Shown here piece by piece: positions 1 through 7,537 of a stretch of DNA of 64,000 nt. Numbering within the stretch: the first letter of the stretch is position 1; each line of letters begins with the position of its first letter. The notes under the pieces were generated by a model. The model made no database searches. It was not told where the DNA came from and saw nothing but the letters and a program-made list of their open reading frames with translations. The stretch is from Mucilaginibacter saanensis (GTDB lineage: Bacteria; Bacteroidota; Bacteroidia; Sphingobacteriales; Sphingobacteriaceae), in the NCBI RefSeq assembly GCF_014200575.1, contig NZ_JACHBZ010000015.1:1-64000 (forward strand), given 5' to 3'. Position numbers and translations under genes: made by a program.

Positions 1-105
1 CACGCTTTTATAGCGTTTGCTGCACGCCCCACGTCAGCTAATTGCCTGGTCAGTTTGGCCCGGAATCAGGTGGTCAACATCTCCATAACATACAGGCGAA
101 TATTC
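1..105. other. Left edge of window, nothing assignable
   Basis: About 100 bases before the first gene. The minus strand is open on both sides of a single stop, but nothing I can place in a family. It probably belongs to the same integrated element as the next two genes. Confidence 0.3.
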
Positions 106-984
106 TTATACCATTTTTTTATTATAGGAGAAACTTGCAGAGTTCCTATGATTTTCAAGATATTTTTTCAATTCTCTTGTAATCGCGCTATACTTAGATT
201 TTGCATCTTTATAAAATAACAATTCATCAGTTTTTATAGCAAATTGAGAAAAGTTAAAAAAAGATAACAGATCAAACAATAATCTTAATTGTTTAGCTGA
301 AGGTTTATAGTCTCTTTCGTTTACTTCAATTTCATAATTAAAGTATTGGATTAGTATAATACAGTAATGAGCTATCTGGAATTGAATCTTGTGAGTATTA
401 ACCGGTTCTAATTTATCTATGATTTCGGTTACTCTTATACTGCTAAAATCGCTTGGTTCAATAGAGTTAAATAGGTGCTCATTAGAAAACCGCATTAGTT
501 TAAATCGATCAATTACGGTTGATATTAAGTTAGGGTCAACTAAATTTTGTTTATTAAGACTAGCGGTTGCGTTTTTTGATGGATTGTTTTTTTTCCTAAT
601 TACAATTTCAAGATTGTCTAAACCATACTCACGCATTTTGAGTAAGTCTCGTAGAAATTTCAAGCTTTCAATGTTTTCCTCATATTGAATCCATTGTATA
701 GTATGCTCATGAATTTCTTTATTTAGTTCATCAAAAAGATAAAACAGGTTTTCTGTATGCAGTTTGTTATCACATTCTATTGTTGGGTAGTGCTTTTCTA
801 AAATATTTTTAAACGAAGTAAATGTGACCGCACCTGATTTAGAAACATCAGGGTTAATATTAAACTCAACAGGAATGGAGTGGGTAAATTTGGAAGAGAA
901 TATATTTTTTGATACGAGATAGTCAACTCGATAAGAATATTTTTTTAAAATGTCATAATTGCAATTGATAAGGATATTTTGCAT
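106..984 (-). CDS. Uncharacterised protein of putative integrated element
   Basis: A 292-residue protein I do not recognise. It is rich in Lys, Asn, Ile and Phe, with no signal peptide, membrane segment or obvious catalytic motif. The N-terminal third looks mixed alpha/beta; the middle and C-terminal parts look helical, with a Tyr/Phe/Lys-rich stretch near the end. It lies downstream of the integrase on the same strand, 53 bases away, but a hairpin with a T-tract separates the two, so it may have its own promoter. The DNA is clearly more AT-rich than the core genes to the right, which fits acquired DNA. A role in element maintenance (an RteC-like regulator was considered) is possible but no motif supports it. 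Confidence 0.6.
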   Translation of the reverse strand: MQNILINCNYDILKKYSYRVDYLVSKNIFSSKFTHSIPVEFNINPDVSKSGAVTFTSFKNILEKHYPTIECDNKLHTENLFYLFDELNKEIHEHTIQWIQYEENIESLKFLRDLLKMREYGLDNLEIVIRKKNNPSKNATASLNKQNLVDPNLISTVIDRFKLMRFSNEHLFNSIEPSDFSSIRVTEIIDKLEPVNTHKIQFQIAHYCIILIQYFNYEIEVNERDYKPSAKQLRLLFDLLSFFNFSQFAIKTDELLFYKDAKSKYSAITRELKKYLENHRNSASFSYNKKMV

Positions 985-995
985 GAACGCAATAA

Positions 996-1028
996 TAGAA
1001 AATCCTACCCAAATAAATGAGTAGGATT
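996..1028 (-). terminator. Hairpin terminator after integrase
   Basis: Perfect 8-bp stem, AATCCTAC at 1001-1008 and GTAGGATT at 1021-1028. Read on the minus strand it is followed by TTTTCTATTATT, so it would end the integrase transcript before the next gene. Confidence 0.55.
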
Positions 1029-1037
1029 GTAAGGCTA

Positions 1038-2240
1038 TTAATTTAAGAGCGCGATGACTTTTTCATTAACTCCATCAATTACACTTTGATCGAAGGTATC
1101 TAGATAAACGGCAGTTGTTCTATTTCCATATTCATGCCCTAATGCTTCCGCTATTAACTCTATGCTAAAGCCTGACTTCTTTGCAATGGTTGCCCAAGAA
1201 TGTCGAGAAGTATAGGTAGTGATCTTTTGATCTATTTTTAGCAGTTTAACGATTTCATGGAGATATTTATTTATCAGTTTTGTTTTGCTCTTAATTCCGC
1301 GAATCATTTGTTCTTCAGTTGATACAACAGGATCAACTAAAGGTAGGATGTATTCACTGTTGTTTTGATAGAAGTGAAGGACTCTAAGGGCATCTGCATG
1401 TAGCTTAATATCATACCACTTTCCTGTCTTTCTTCTTTTATAACTAACTCTACCATTTTTTAAATCTGATTTCTTTAGTAATGATAAATCTACTATCGAT
1501 ATCCCAATTAGATAAAATGATAGCATAAAGTAGTTTCTTGCGTGCCAAATTGCCGAATCAATCGGAAGTTCAACTGAGCTTACCTTTTTTAAAGTTATTA
1601 GATCTACAGCCCGCTTCTTTGTTTTTTCAGGACGAAGCTTATAGTCATAAAAGGGATAAAGACTTCTATCTACTATTTTTGATTTAATTGCTTTGTTGTA
1701 AAAGATTCTAAGCGTTCTTACATACAGATAAATAGAATTATGTTTAATCTTTCTGCCAACTAAGAAGCTATTATATTTCGTTAAGAATTGATAATCAATT
1801 TGCTCGAATGTTATATCTTCAGGATGAAACGATTTTAACGCATTAACGGTGGATTCATATACCCAAGCGTTGCCGATTTGGCCGTCAATCCTCAACTGGT
1901 TTATTAGTTCCTGTGCAAACTTGTAAATGGTTTTCTTTTCTTCTATAATGGGCTCTACTATAGGTATGGGATTTAAGAATATTTTTACCTCATCGTCATT
2001 TGCCAATAATAACTGTGATTGAAAATCTGCATAATCCTTTTTTAATTTAATGTTTAATGCTTTGTGTGAAGGATTTGACTTTTTAATTGATTTGGAATTT
2101 TCATCCCAATCATGTTCAGGGATATAAATCTTCGTGCTTCGGGTTGTCGTTTTTCTTTTGTGACAGATTTGAAAATAGATTGGATAAGTACCATCTGGTT
2201 TTGCTTTTCTTTTGTCCAGGATGATTTTTACAGTTGCCAT
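1038..2240 (-). CDS. Tyrosine recombinase / phage-type integrase
   Basis: Site-specific tyrosine recombinase of the type carried by Bacteroidota conjugative or integrative elements. The N-terminal arm-binding domain (about residues 1-80, starting MATVKIILDKR) is followed by a SAM-like core-binding domain (about 105-205) and a C-terminal catalytic domain. The catalytic block has YTSRHSWAT (second conserved Arg), LGHEYGNRTT (His box) and the nucleophile Tyr in AVYLD about 20 residues from the end. The first conserved Arg is not seen: the matching segment reads YLIGISIVDLSLL. I chose the Met at 2240 because the family begins there; an in-frame Met at 2285 would add 15 residues. The gene reads away from tRNA-Ala, whose 5' end lies about 230 bases beyond the start codon. 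Confidence 0.9.
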   Translation of the reverse strand: MATVKIILDKRKAKPDGTYPIYFQICHKRKTTTRSTKIYIPEHDWDENSKSIKKSNPSHKALNIKLKKDYADFQSQLLLANDDEVKIFLNPIPIVEPIIEEKKTIYKFAQELINQLRIDGQIGNAWVYESTVNALKSFHPEDITFEQIDYQFLTKYNSFLVGRKIKHNSIYLYVRTLRIFYNKAIKSKIVDRSLYPFYDYKLRPEKTKKRAVDLITLKKVSSVELPIDSAIWHARNYFMLSFYLIGISIVDLSLLKKSDLKNGRVSYKRRKTGKWYDIKLHADALRVLHFYQNNSEYILPLVDPVVSTEEQMIRGIKSKTKLINKYLHEIVKLLKIDQKITTYTSRHSWATIAKKSGFSIELIAEALGHEYGNRTTAVYLDTFDQSVIDGVNEKVIALLN

Positions 2241-2450
2241 ATTACCACATAAATTGTGATCAGATCGCGGCAATTTCACGTGCATTTCACGTGCGTTTTC
2301 ATGCGCAAAGCCAAATTTGATTTTAATGTGCTTTGATATCGTGTTTGAAGAAAGATTGATTTTTTAAGTGTAAAATGCCCTCTAACGTGTTCATCCTGAA
2401 TATAATCAGGGAAATAATCATTTTAGATTTCATTTTATTACTTAATGTGA

Positions 2451-2458
2451 TATATTTG
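2451..2458 (+). promoter_or_regulatory. -7 box of tRNA-Ala promoter
   Basis: TATATTTG matches the Bacteroidota -7 consensus TAnnTTTG exactly and lies 13 bases before the tRNA. No exact -33 TTTG is seen at the expected spacing. Confidence 0.45.
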
Positions 2459-2471
2459 CAACCCGAAACAA

Positions 2472-2545
<74 letters not shown>

Positions 2546-2558
2546 CAGGATAAAAAAA

Positions 2559-2592
2559 GGCTTTTAGATGTATTTCTAAAAGCCTTTTTTTA
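2559..2592 (+). terminator. Rho-independent terminator of tRNA-Ala
   Basis: Stem GGCTTTTAG (2559-2567) and CTAAAAGCC (2576-2584), 8-base loop, then seven T. It lies 13 bases after the tRNA. Confidence 0.85.
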
Positions 2593-2660
2593 TGGTACAA
2601 CATAGATACAATACGTTTGATCATGTTGTAGGGGTGCTTGTTTAATACTCCAATGTCTGC

Positions 2661-5060
2661 TTACTCAGCACGCAAGCTCTTTACAGGATTTGTTAGTGCA
2701 GCTTTGATCCCCTGGTAACTAACCGTTAATAGTGTAATGATCAAAGCACCAATTGCAGCTATGGCAAATATCCACCAGTTAATGTTGGTGCGGTATTGGT
2801 AACCTTGTAGCCAGTTGTGCATAAAAAGGTAAGAAACCGGTGAAGCAACCACCAATGATATAATTACCAGCACGACAAAGTCTTTTGACAACAGCTGCCA
2901 TAAATTAAATACGGTTGCACCTAACACTTTGCGAATACCAATTTCCTTAACTCGTTGCTCCGCCATAAACGAGGCCATGCCAAATAAGCCCATGCAGCTG
3001 ATAAATATAGCCAGCCCCGCAAAACAACTGGCCAATTTGCCTATGCGTTCTTCATTTTCAAACTTTTTGGCATAATCTTGATCAATAAACTTAATATCGA
3101 AAGAGCTTGATGGATCATATTGCTTAAAAATTGCTGTGATTTTGCCGATGGCTTCGTGGGTGCTTACAGAGGGGGTAATTTTTATGTTGATGTTTGATAA
3201 ATGCTGCCATCTTGGTAAATAAAAAAAGCTTGGTTTAGCAGCTTCATAAGCTGATTGATTAACCATATCTTTTACTACACCAATAATTTTAAACTTACCA
3301 TTGCCAATCCATTCTATGGTTTCGCCTGTGGGATGGCGCAGGCCCATAAATCTTACGGCTGCTTCATTGATGATAAAGCAGGAAGAATCTGACAAGAATG
3401 CTGGGTTAAAATCCCTGCCATCTTTTATTTGCCAACCCACGGTTTTGCCAAAATCGGCGGTAATGGCCATGCTCATAAACTCTTCCTGTACAGCCGGATC
3501 TTTTCCGGCCCAGTTAAAGCCGCCATTTGAAATATAAACTTGCGTTACAGGTGTTTCGGATTCGGCTACATTCACGACTGCCCCGCTGCTAAGCAGATCG
3601 TTCTTTAAAGCCGGATATTGCCTGTTAAGCTCGTCGGTTTGCAGGTTTATGTTTAATAAGTTATTACGGCTATAGCCTACGGGACGATTTTTTGCAAATT
3701 GGATCTGCTGAAAAACTATGATAGTACCGATTATCAGTACCACCGATACTGCAAATTGTATTACCACCAGAATTTTACGCGGAATAGCTGCTAAAGGGCC
3801 AACCTTGAACGTGCCTTTTAATGCCTTTATTGGCCTGAACGACGATAAATACAAGGCTGGATAACTACCCGCAATAAGGCCGGTAAATAAGCAGAACAAA
3901 ATGCCTAAAGCCCAAAAAACAGGGCTGCTCCATAAAAATGCTATCTCCTTATCGGCAAGGTGGCTAAATGCGGGAAGGGATAGTAATACAAGTATTAGTG
4001 ATAAAAAGAACGCGAGTACGGCAATTAATAAAGACTCAGTGTAAAACTGCATAATAAGCTGACTGCGGACAGAGCCGATAGCCTTACGGATACCAACCTC
4101 CTTTGCCCGTTTCTCGGATCGGGCCGTGCTCAGGTTCATAAAATTGATGCACGCCAGCAGTAGCACAAATATGCCAATTATACCAAACAACCAAACATAC
4201 TGGATACGACCGCCAGTGTTTATGCCGTTTTTAAACTCACCATACAAATACCATTTGCTCATCGGATGCAGAAAAAGCAACGATCTGTAGCGGGCATCAG
4301 CATTATGTGTACTGGTAAGTGCATCAAGTTTCAGGTTTTTGATTTTTGCTGAAACCTGGTTTATATCAGCATTGTCTGCAAGCTGAACAAACGTCTGGAA
4401 CCAGCTTGCTCCCCAAGGGTTATTAAATTTGGTGGCATATTTTTCGCTGATAGCCAGCATTTGCCATGGCGCAATAAAGGCAAGATCACCAAATGAAGAA
4501 TTTACAGGGATGTCCTGATAAATTCCGGTTACCTTGGCATTCAATTTTTTATCAATAATGATCAACTTATTTATTGGGTCGTTATTACCAAAAATTGCTT
4601 TGGCTGTAGTTTGGGATAGTAAGATGGAGGCCGGGTCATTTAAGCTGCCGGCCGTACCTTTTACCATAGTTAATGATAGCATATCGGTAATGGCGGGCTC
4701 CATGTAATTTCCTTTTTTAATTACCTTTTTTTCGCCATAGGTCAGTATATGATCGTTAGTCCATGAGGTTATAATAACATGTTTAAAGCTATTGCCGTAG
4801 TTATTGCGCAGTCCGGGTGCCAATGGTAAAGCCGATGAGCCATCGGTTTGGGTTTCACTATTAACCCAGGAGTTATCCATTACTTTTGCAATGCGATCCT
4901 CGTTTTTAAAGCAGGAGTCAAATGAAACCTCATTCCAAATCCATAAACCAATTAATATAGCTACGGCCATGCCAACAGCAAGTCCGCCGATATTAATTAA
5001 TGATGAAGCCTTATTTTTTATAAGGTTCCTCCACGCAATTTTTAGGTAATTTTTTATCAT
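2661..5060 (-). CDS. FtsX/MacB-type ABC transporter permease
   Basis: Inner-membrane permease of the large 800-residue Bacteroidota type: two MacB-like periplasmic domains and two FtsX domains in one chain. It starts MIKNYLKIAWRNLIKNKASS, the usual opening, followed by a first membrane helix. The first FtsX domain has three helices around residues 285-420 and contains the ARSEKRAKEVGIRKAIGS motif; the second lies at about 680-790 and contains EQRVKEIGIRKVLGA. Members couple ATP hydrolysis by a separate LolD/MacB-like ATPase to lipoprotein or peptide movement across the envelope. No partner ATPase or membrane fusion protein is encoded next to it, so it is an orphan here and its substrate is unknown. 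The length is typical and the gene looks intact. Confidence 0.92.
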   Translation of the reverse strand: MIKNYLKIAWRNLIKNKASSLINIGGLAVGMAVAILIGLWIWNEVSFDSCFKNEDRIAKVMDNSWVNSETQTDGSSALPLAPGLRNNYGNSFKHVIITSWTNDHILTYGEKKVIKKGNYMEPAITDMLSLTMVKGTAGSLNDPASILLSQTTAKAIFGNNDPINKLIIIDKKLNAKVTGIYQDIPVNSSFGDLAFIAPWQMLAISEKYATKFNNPWGASWFQTFVQLADNADINQVSAKIKNLKLDALTSTHNADARYRSLLFLHPMSKWYLYGEFKNGINTGGRIQYVWLFGIIGIFVLLLACINFMNLSTARSEKRAKEVGIRKAIGSVRSQLIMQFYTESLLIAVLAFFLSLILVLLSLPAFSHLADKEIAFLWSSPVFWALGILFCLFTGLIAGSYPALYLSSFRPIKALKGTFKVGPLAAIPRKILVVIQFAVSVVLIIGTIIVFQQIQFAKNRPVGYSRNNLLNINLQTDELNRQYPALKNDLLSSGAVVNVAESETPVTQVYISNGGFNWAGKDPAVQEEFMSMAITADFGKTVGWQIKDGRDFNPAFLSDSSCFIINEAAVRFMGLRHPTGETIEWIGNGKFKIIGVVKDMVNQSAYEAAKPSFFYLPRWQHLSNINIKITPSVSTHEAIGKITAIFKQYDPSSSFDIKFIDQDYAKKFENEERIGKLASCFAGLAIFISCMGLFGMASFMAEQRVKEIGIRKVLGATVFNLWQLLSKDFVVLVIISLVVASPVSYLFMHNWLQGYQYRTNINWWIFAIAAIGALIITLLTVSYQGIKAALTNPVKSLRAE

Positions 5061-5233
5061 GGCCGGTTAATTTATTGATGCTTAACCATTGGACACCATT
5101 TATTTGCATTCGTTGCATGTGGGTATCCATCCCAATAATATCCGGTTTTGGCATTGAAAATCGAAACTACGACAACGACAGTTGTTTTTTGTGCTAACTA
5201 ATAAATTAAGGTTTTATATGTTGAATAGCGCTA

Positions 5234-5869
5234 TTATGGCTGCTCCATAGTATATAATGATTTTACTTCATTGTCGCTTAAAACCTTATTATAAAGGTGT
5301 ACGTCGTCAATTGATCCTATAAAGAAATTACCACCATAATATGCATTAGGGCTGTTTGAATCTGTTAAGTTATAGGCTGTTTTGGGAAGCTCATTACCAA
5401 TGGCAACGGGTGGAGGTGAAACCAATGGGGTAGGGTCGCCGGTAATGTTAGCTGTTTTTACTAATGCACCGTTAATATAGAATTTCTCGGTACCGTTTGT
5501 AAAACTTGCCACAACCTGTGTCCATTTGTCCGGTTGAACAGAAGGGCCACCATCGTCCTGGTCATGATCACCAGTACTGGTCATTACGGTAAGGAAAGGC
5601 AAATTACCACCCTGTAACTGAAATTTATATCCATTCCAGCGATCTAACGAGAATATATAGTTTCCGTTACTTGCCACATGGGGTTTAATCCAGGCGCAAA
5701 TGGTAAAACTGCTTGGGCGCAATGCCCCTTGATAAGGTACTTCAACGTATGCCCCGTTATTAAAATCATAGGCGCTGTTGGCAACTCCATAACGGTCGGC
5801 AACCAAAACAGGTAAAGTGCCGCCATCAACCGGGGCAACGCCATAAGGGCCGGTATTGTTTGACCGCTA
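5234..5869 (-). pseudogene. 5'-truncated LamG (concanavalin-like) domain protein
   Basis: The reading frame from the stop at 5234 encodes one LamG/laminin-G-like jelly-roll domain. It has the AWIKP strand, the DKWTQVVASF and EKFYINGALV strands and the closing IGSIDDVHLYNKVLSDNEV typical of secreted Bacteroidota proteins of this fold. Such proteins normally begin with a signal peptide or lipobox. Here the frame is open only to about 5867, where a TAG on the minus strand stops it; no ATG start or signal peptide exists and the longest start available is a TTG at 5806. The missing 5' end coincides with the missing 5' end of the LacI remnant on the other strand, so both were probably cut by one deletion. 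Function of the parent (carbohydrate binding or adhesion) is inference. Confidence 0.65.
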
Positions 5870-6429
5870 CTTGCCAAATGTTTCTACCGATTACGTAGGG
5901 CTTGATAATTATAAAGGAACCTACGATGCTGTGGAGTTTTTGGTGAAAAATCCGGTTAAAAATTGTGCTTGTTACGCTCTCTTCTGATCAAACGCAGATG
6001 ATTGAAAGGCAATCAGGTTATTTAGCTGCTATAAAGGAGCACCATCTTGAGCCTTTAATTTTAAAAGTATCATTTGAAAATGATACGGAAACTATTGTTG
6101 AAGCGTGCATTGAATTTATTAGGAACAATCCTGATTTAGACGCTATTATATTTGCCACCAATTACCTTGCCTTAAGCGGCATAAAGGCTATAAATGAATT
6201 GGAGCTGAACATATCTAAAGATATTTCTATCGTAGCTTTTGATGATCATGATGTTTTTAAGATCTATAATCCATCAATCAGCGCTATTGCGCAGCCTTTG
6301 GATGAAATGGCCAAGCAGTTGTTTAAAACACTGCTGGATAAACTCGAAAACAAAGTTCGTTTGAAAGATTTAAGTAAAGTAATTATACAGCCCGAATTGA
6401 TATTGAGGGGATCAACTAAACGGGTTTAA
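5847..6429 (+). pseudogene. LacI-family regulator remnant, truncated and frameshifted
   Basis: C-terminal half of a LacI/GalR-type regulator. The piece opens with PVLFDRYLPNVSTDYVGLDN, the usual start of the second half of the periplasmic-binding-protein-like sensor domain, and ends with the family-typical IIQPELILRGST. The helix-turn-helix and first sensor half are absent. Near 5950-5965 the frame changes: one frame runs on to a TGA at about 5986, while the homologous continuation (KIVLVTLSSDQTQM) is in the next frame, indicating a one-base lesion in the A-rich stretch. From 5965 to 6429 the frame is open for 154 residues, but without a DNA-binding domain it cannot act as a repressor. Confidence 0.75.
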
Positions 6430-6433
6430 TTCA

Positions 6434-6475
6434 AAAGGTTATTAATACCCAACTGCAGGAGTATTAATAACCTTT
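6434..6475. terminator. Hairpin between converging LacI remnant and GntR gene
   Basis: Perfect 15-bp stem AAAGGTTATTAATAC (6434-6448) and its complement at 6461-6475 with a 12-base loop. The T-run is weak on either strand, so termination is likely but not certain. Confidence 0.55.
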
Positions 6476-6543
6476 ATGGAACTTTTTTACAGTATCATGC
6501 TGCTTGGAGTCAGAGTAGCAGACTCTAGATTTCCCGGTCTTAA

Positions 6544-7272
6544 CTATCTGGAGCTTTCCACAGTGTAAACAAAACTATCGGCCTTATAGTAACCAAGATT
6601 ATATTCAATAGGTCTTTCGCCCTGGTCAAAAACAAATCTTTTTCTGAATAGTATCGGGCTTCCGGAGGTTATTCTCAGTTTTTCGGCTACAAAATGGTCG
6701 GCAGCTTTGGCACTTATCTCTTCTTTTGATAAGGTTGCTATAACAGAGTGATCTTGTTCAAGCAATTCATATAATGGCCTTTTAAAGTCTTCGTCTCCGG
6801 TTAGACCAACGCGCGGGTGAAAGTAAGATGCAAAATAAACAAACGGCTCATCAGAGCGACCTCTAACCCGTTCCATCTTTAACACCTTACGGTCGGTTTT
6901 TATTTCAAAAAACTTTGCCAGGGCCTCGTCTGGGAATACCCATGTAACGTGCAATTCAAAGTTTTTGATCGGTATGCCTCTTAAGGCCATCTCTTGCGAG
7001 AAACTTAACCAATTATTTGATTTTGAACTAACTGCCGACTGGGCAACTTTGGTGCCGAATCTTTTTTTACGCACCAACAAACCTTCAAAAACCAATTTAT
7101 TGATGGCTTGTCTTAGTGTGGTGCGTGATATGGCCAGTTTTTTAGCAAGATCAACCTCGTTGGGCAAAAGTTTCCCTGCCTGGTATTCATCCTCTGCTAT
7201 TAACGTTCTTAAAAGAGCTTCGGCCTGTACATGTAAAGGAATAGGGCTTTTGTGGTCTATAGCGTATTTCAT
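6544..7272 (-). CDS. GntR-family (HutC/UTRA) transcriptional regulator
   Basis: A 242-residue regulator. Residues about 8-75 form the winged helix-turn-helix, with the family signature LPNEVDLAKKLAISRTTLRQ followed by LVFEGLLVRKKRFG. Residues about 95-235 form a UTRA effector-binding domain, typically binding a phosphorylated sugar or other small metabolite. It is transcribed away from the isomerase-transporter pair starting at 7538, the classic arrangement for a local regulator. Two related palindromes in the shared intergenic region are candidate operators. The stop lies just after a hairpin shared with the LacI remnant. The natural effector is not visible; a sugar or sugar phosphate is inferred from the neighbours. 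Confidence 0.9.
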   Translation of the reverse strand: MKYAIDHKSPIPLHVQAEALLRTLIAEDEYQAGKLLPNEVDLAKKLAISRTTLRQAINKLVFEGLLVRKKRFGTKVAQSAVSSKSNNWLSFSQEMALRGIPIKNFELHVTWVFPDEALAKFFEIKTDRKVLKMERVRGRSDEPFVYFASYFHPRVGLTGDEDFKRPLYELLEQDHSVIATLSKEEISAKAADHFVAEKLRITSGSPILFRKRFVFDQGERPIEYNLGYYKADSFVYTVESSR

Positions 7273-7380
7273 TTATTTGGATAAATTACAATAATAACCA
7301 TTTTACTCAACAAGTTTATTTGTTAATACATAAAGACGGTTCGAAATAGTTTTTAGTATCAGTCGTTTATTATTTGAGTA

Positions 7381-7388
7381 CAAAAATA
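7381..7388 (-). promoter_or_regulatory. Possible -7 box for the GntR gene
   Basis: On the minus strand this reads TATTTTTG, an exact match to TAnnTTTG, 109 bases before the GntR start. Such matches occur by chance in AT-rich DNA. Confidence 0.25.
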
Positions 7389-7405
7389 AATTAATTTGAA
7401 AATTA

Positions 7406-7434
7406 TTTGAATATTGAAATTATTTATATGTTTG
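7406..7434 (+). promoter_or_regulatory. Bacteroidota promoter for isomerase-transporter operon
   Basis: TTTG (7406-7409), 17-base spacer, TATGTTTG (7427-7434): both the -33 and the -7 elements match the Bacteroidota consensus. The -7 box lies inside the upstream palindrome, so a bound regulator would block RNA polymerase. Confidence 0.55.
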
Positions 7435-7440
7435 TACATA
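7427..7440. promoter_or_regulatory. Candidate GntR operator 1
   Basis: TATGTTTGTACATA is an inverted repeat (TATGT, 4-base spacer, ACATA). Its flanks resemble the second site at 7513-7525, giving the shared pattern ATATGTTYRTACATWAT on one or the other side. It overlaps the promoter -7 box. Confidence 0.45.
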
Positions 7441-7512
7441 ATAAAATAATCCAACCTGCTTCGGATATCCTTTTTAAACCATTAATTATTTTTGATAAAG
7501 AATATAAATTAA

Positions 7513-7525
7513 TATGTTCATACAT
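7513..7525. promoter_or_regulatory. Candidate GntR operator 2
   Basis: TATGTTCATACAT contains the inverted repeat ATGT-TCAT-ACAT, very similar to the site at 7427. It ends 12 bases before the isomerase start codon, in the 5' leader. Confidence 0.4.
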
Positions 7526-7537
7526 TATTACAATTAA

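Noticed and set aside
1..105. Left edge considered as the end of an insertion sequence
   Set aside because: No inverted repeat and no recognisable transposase residues in about 100 bases.
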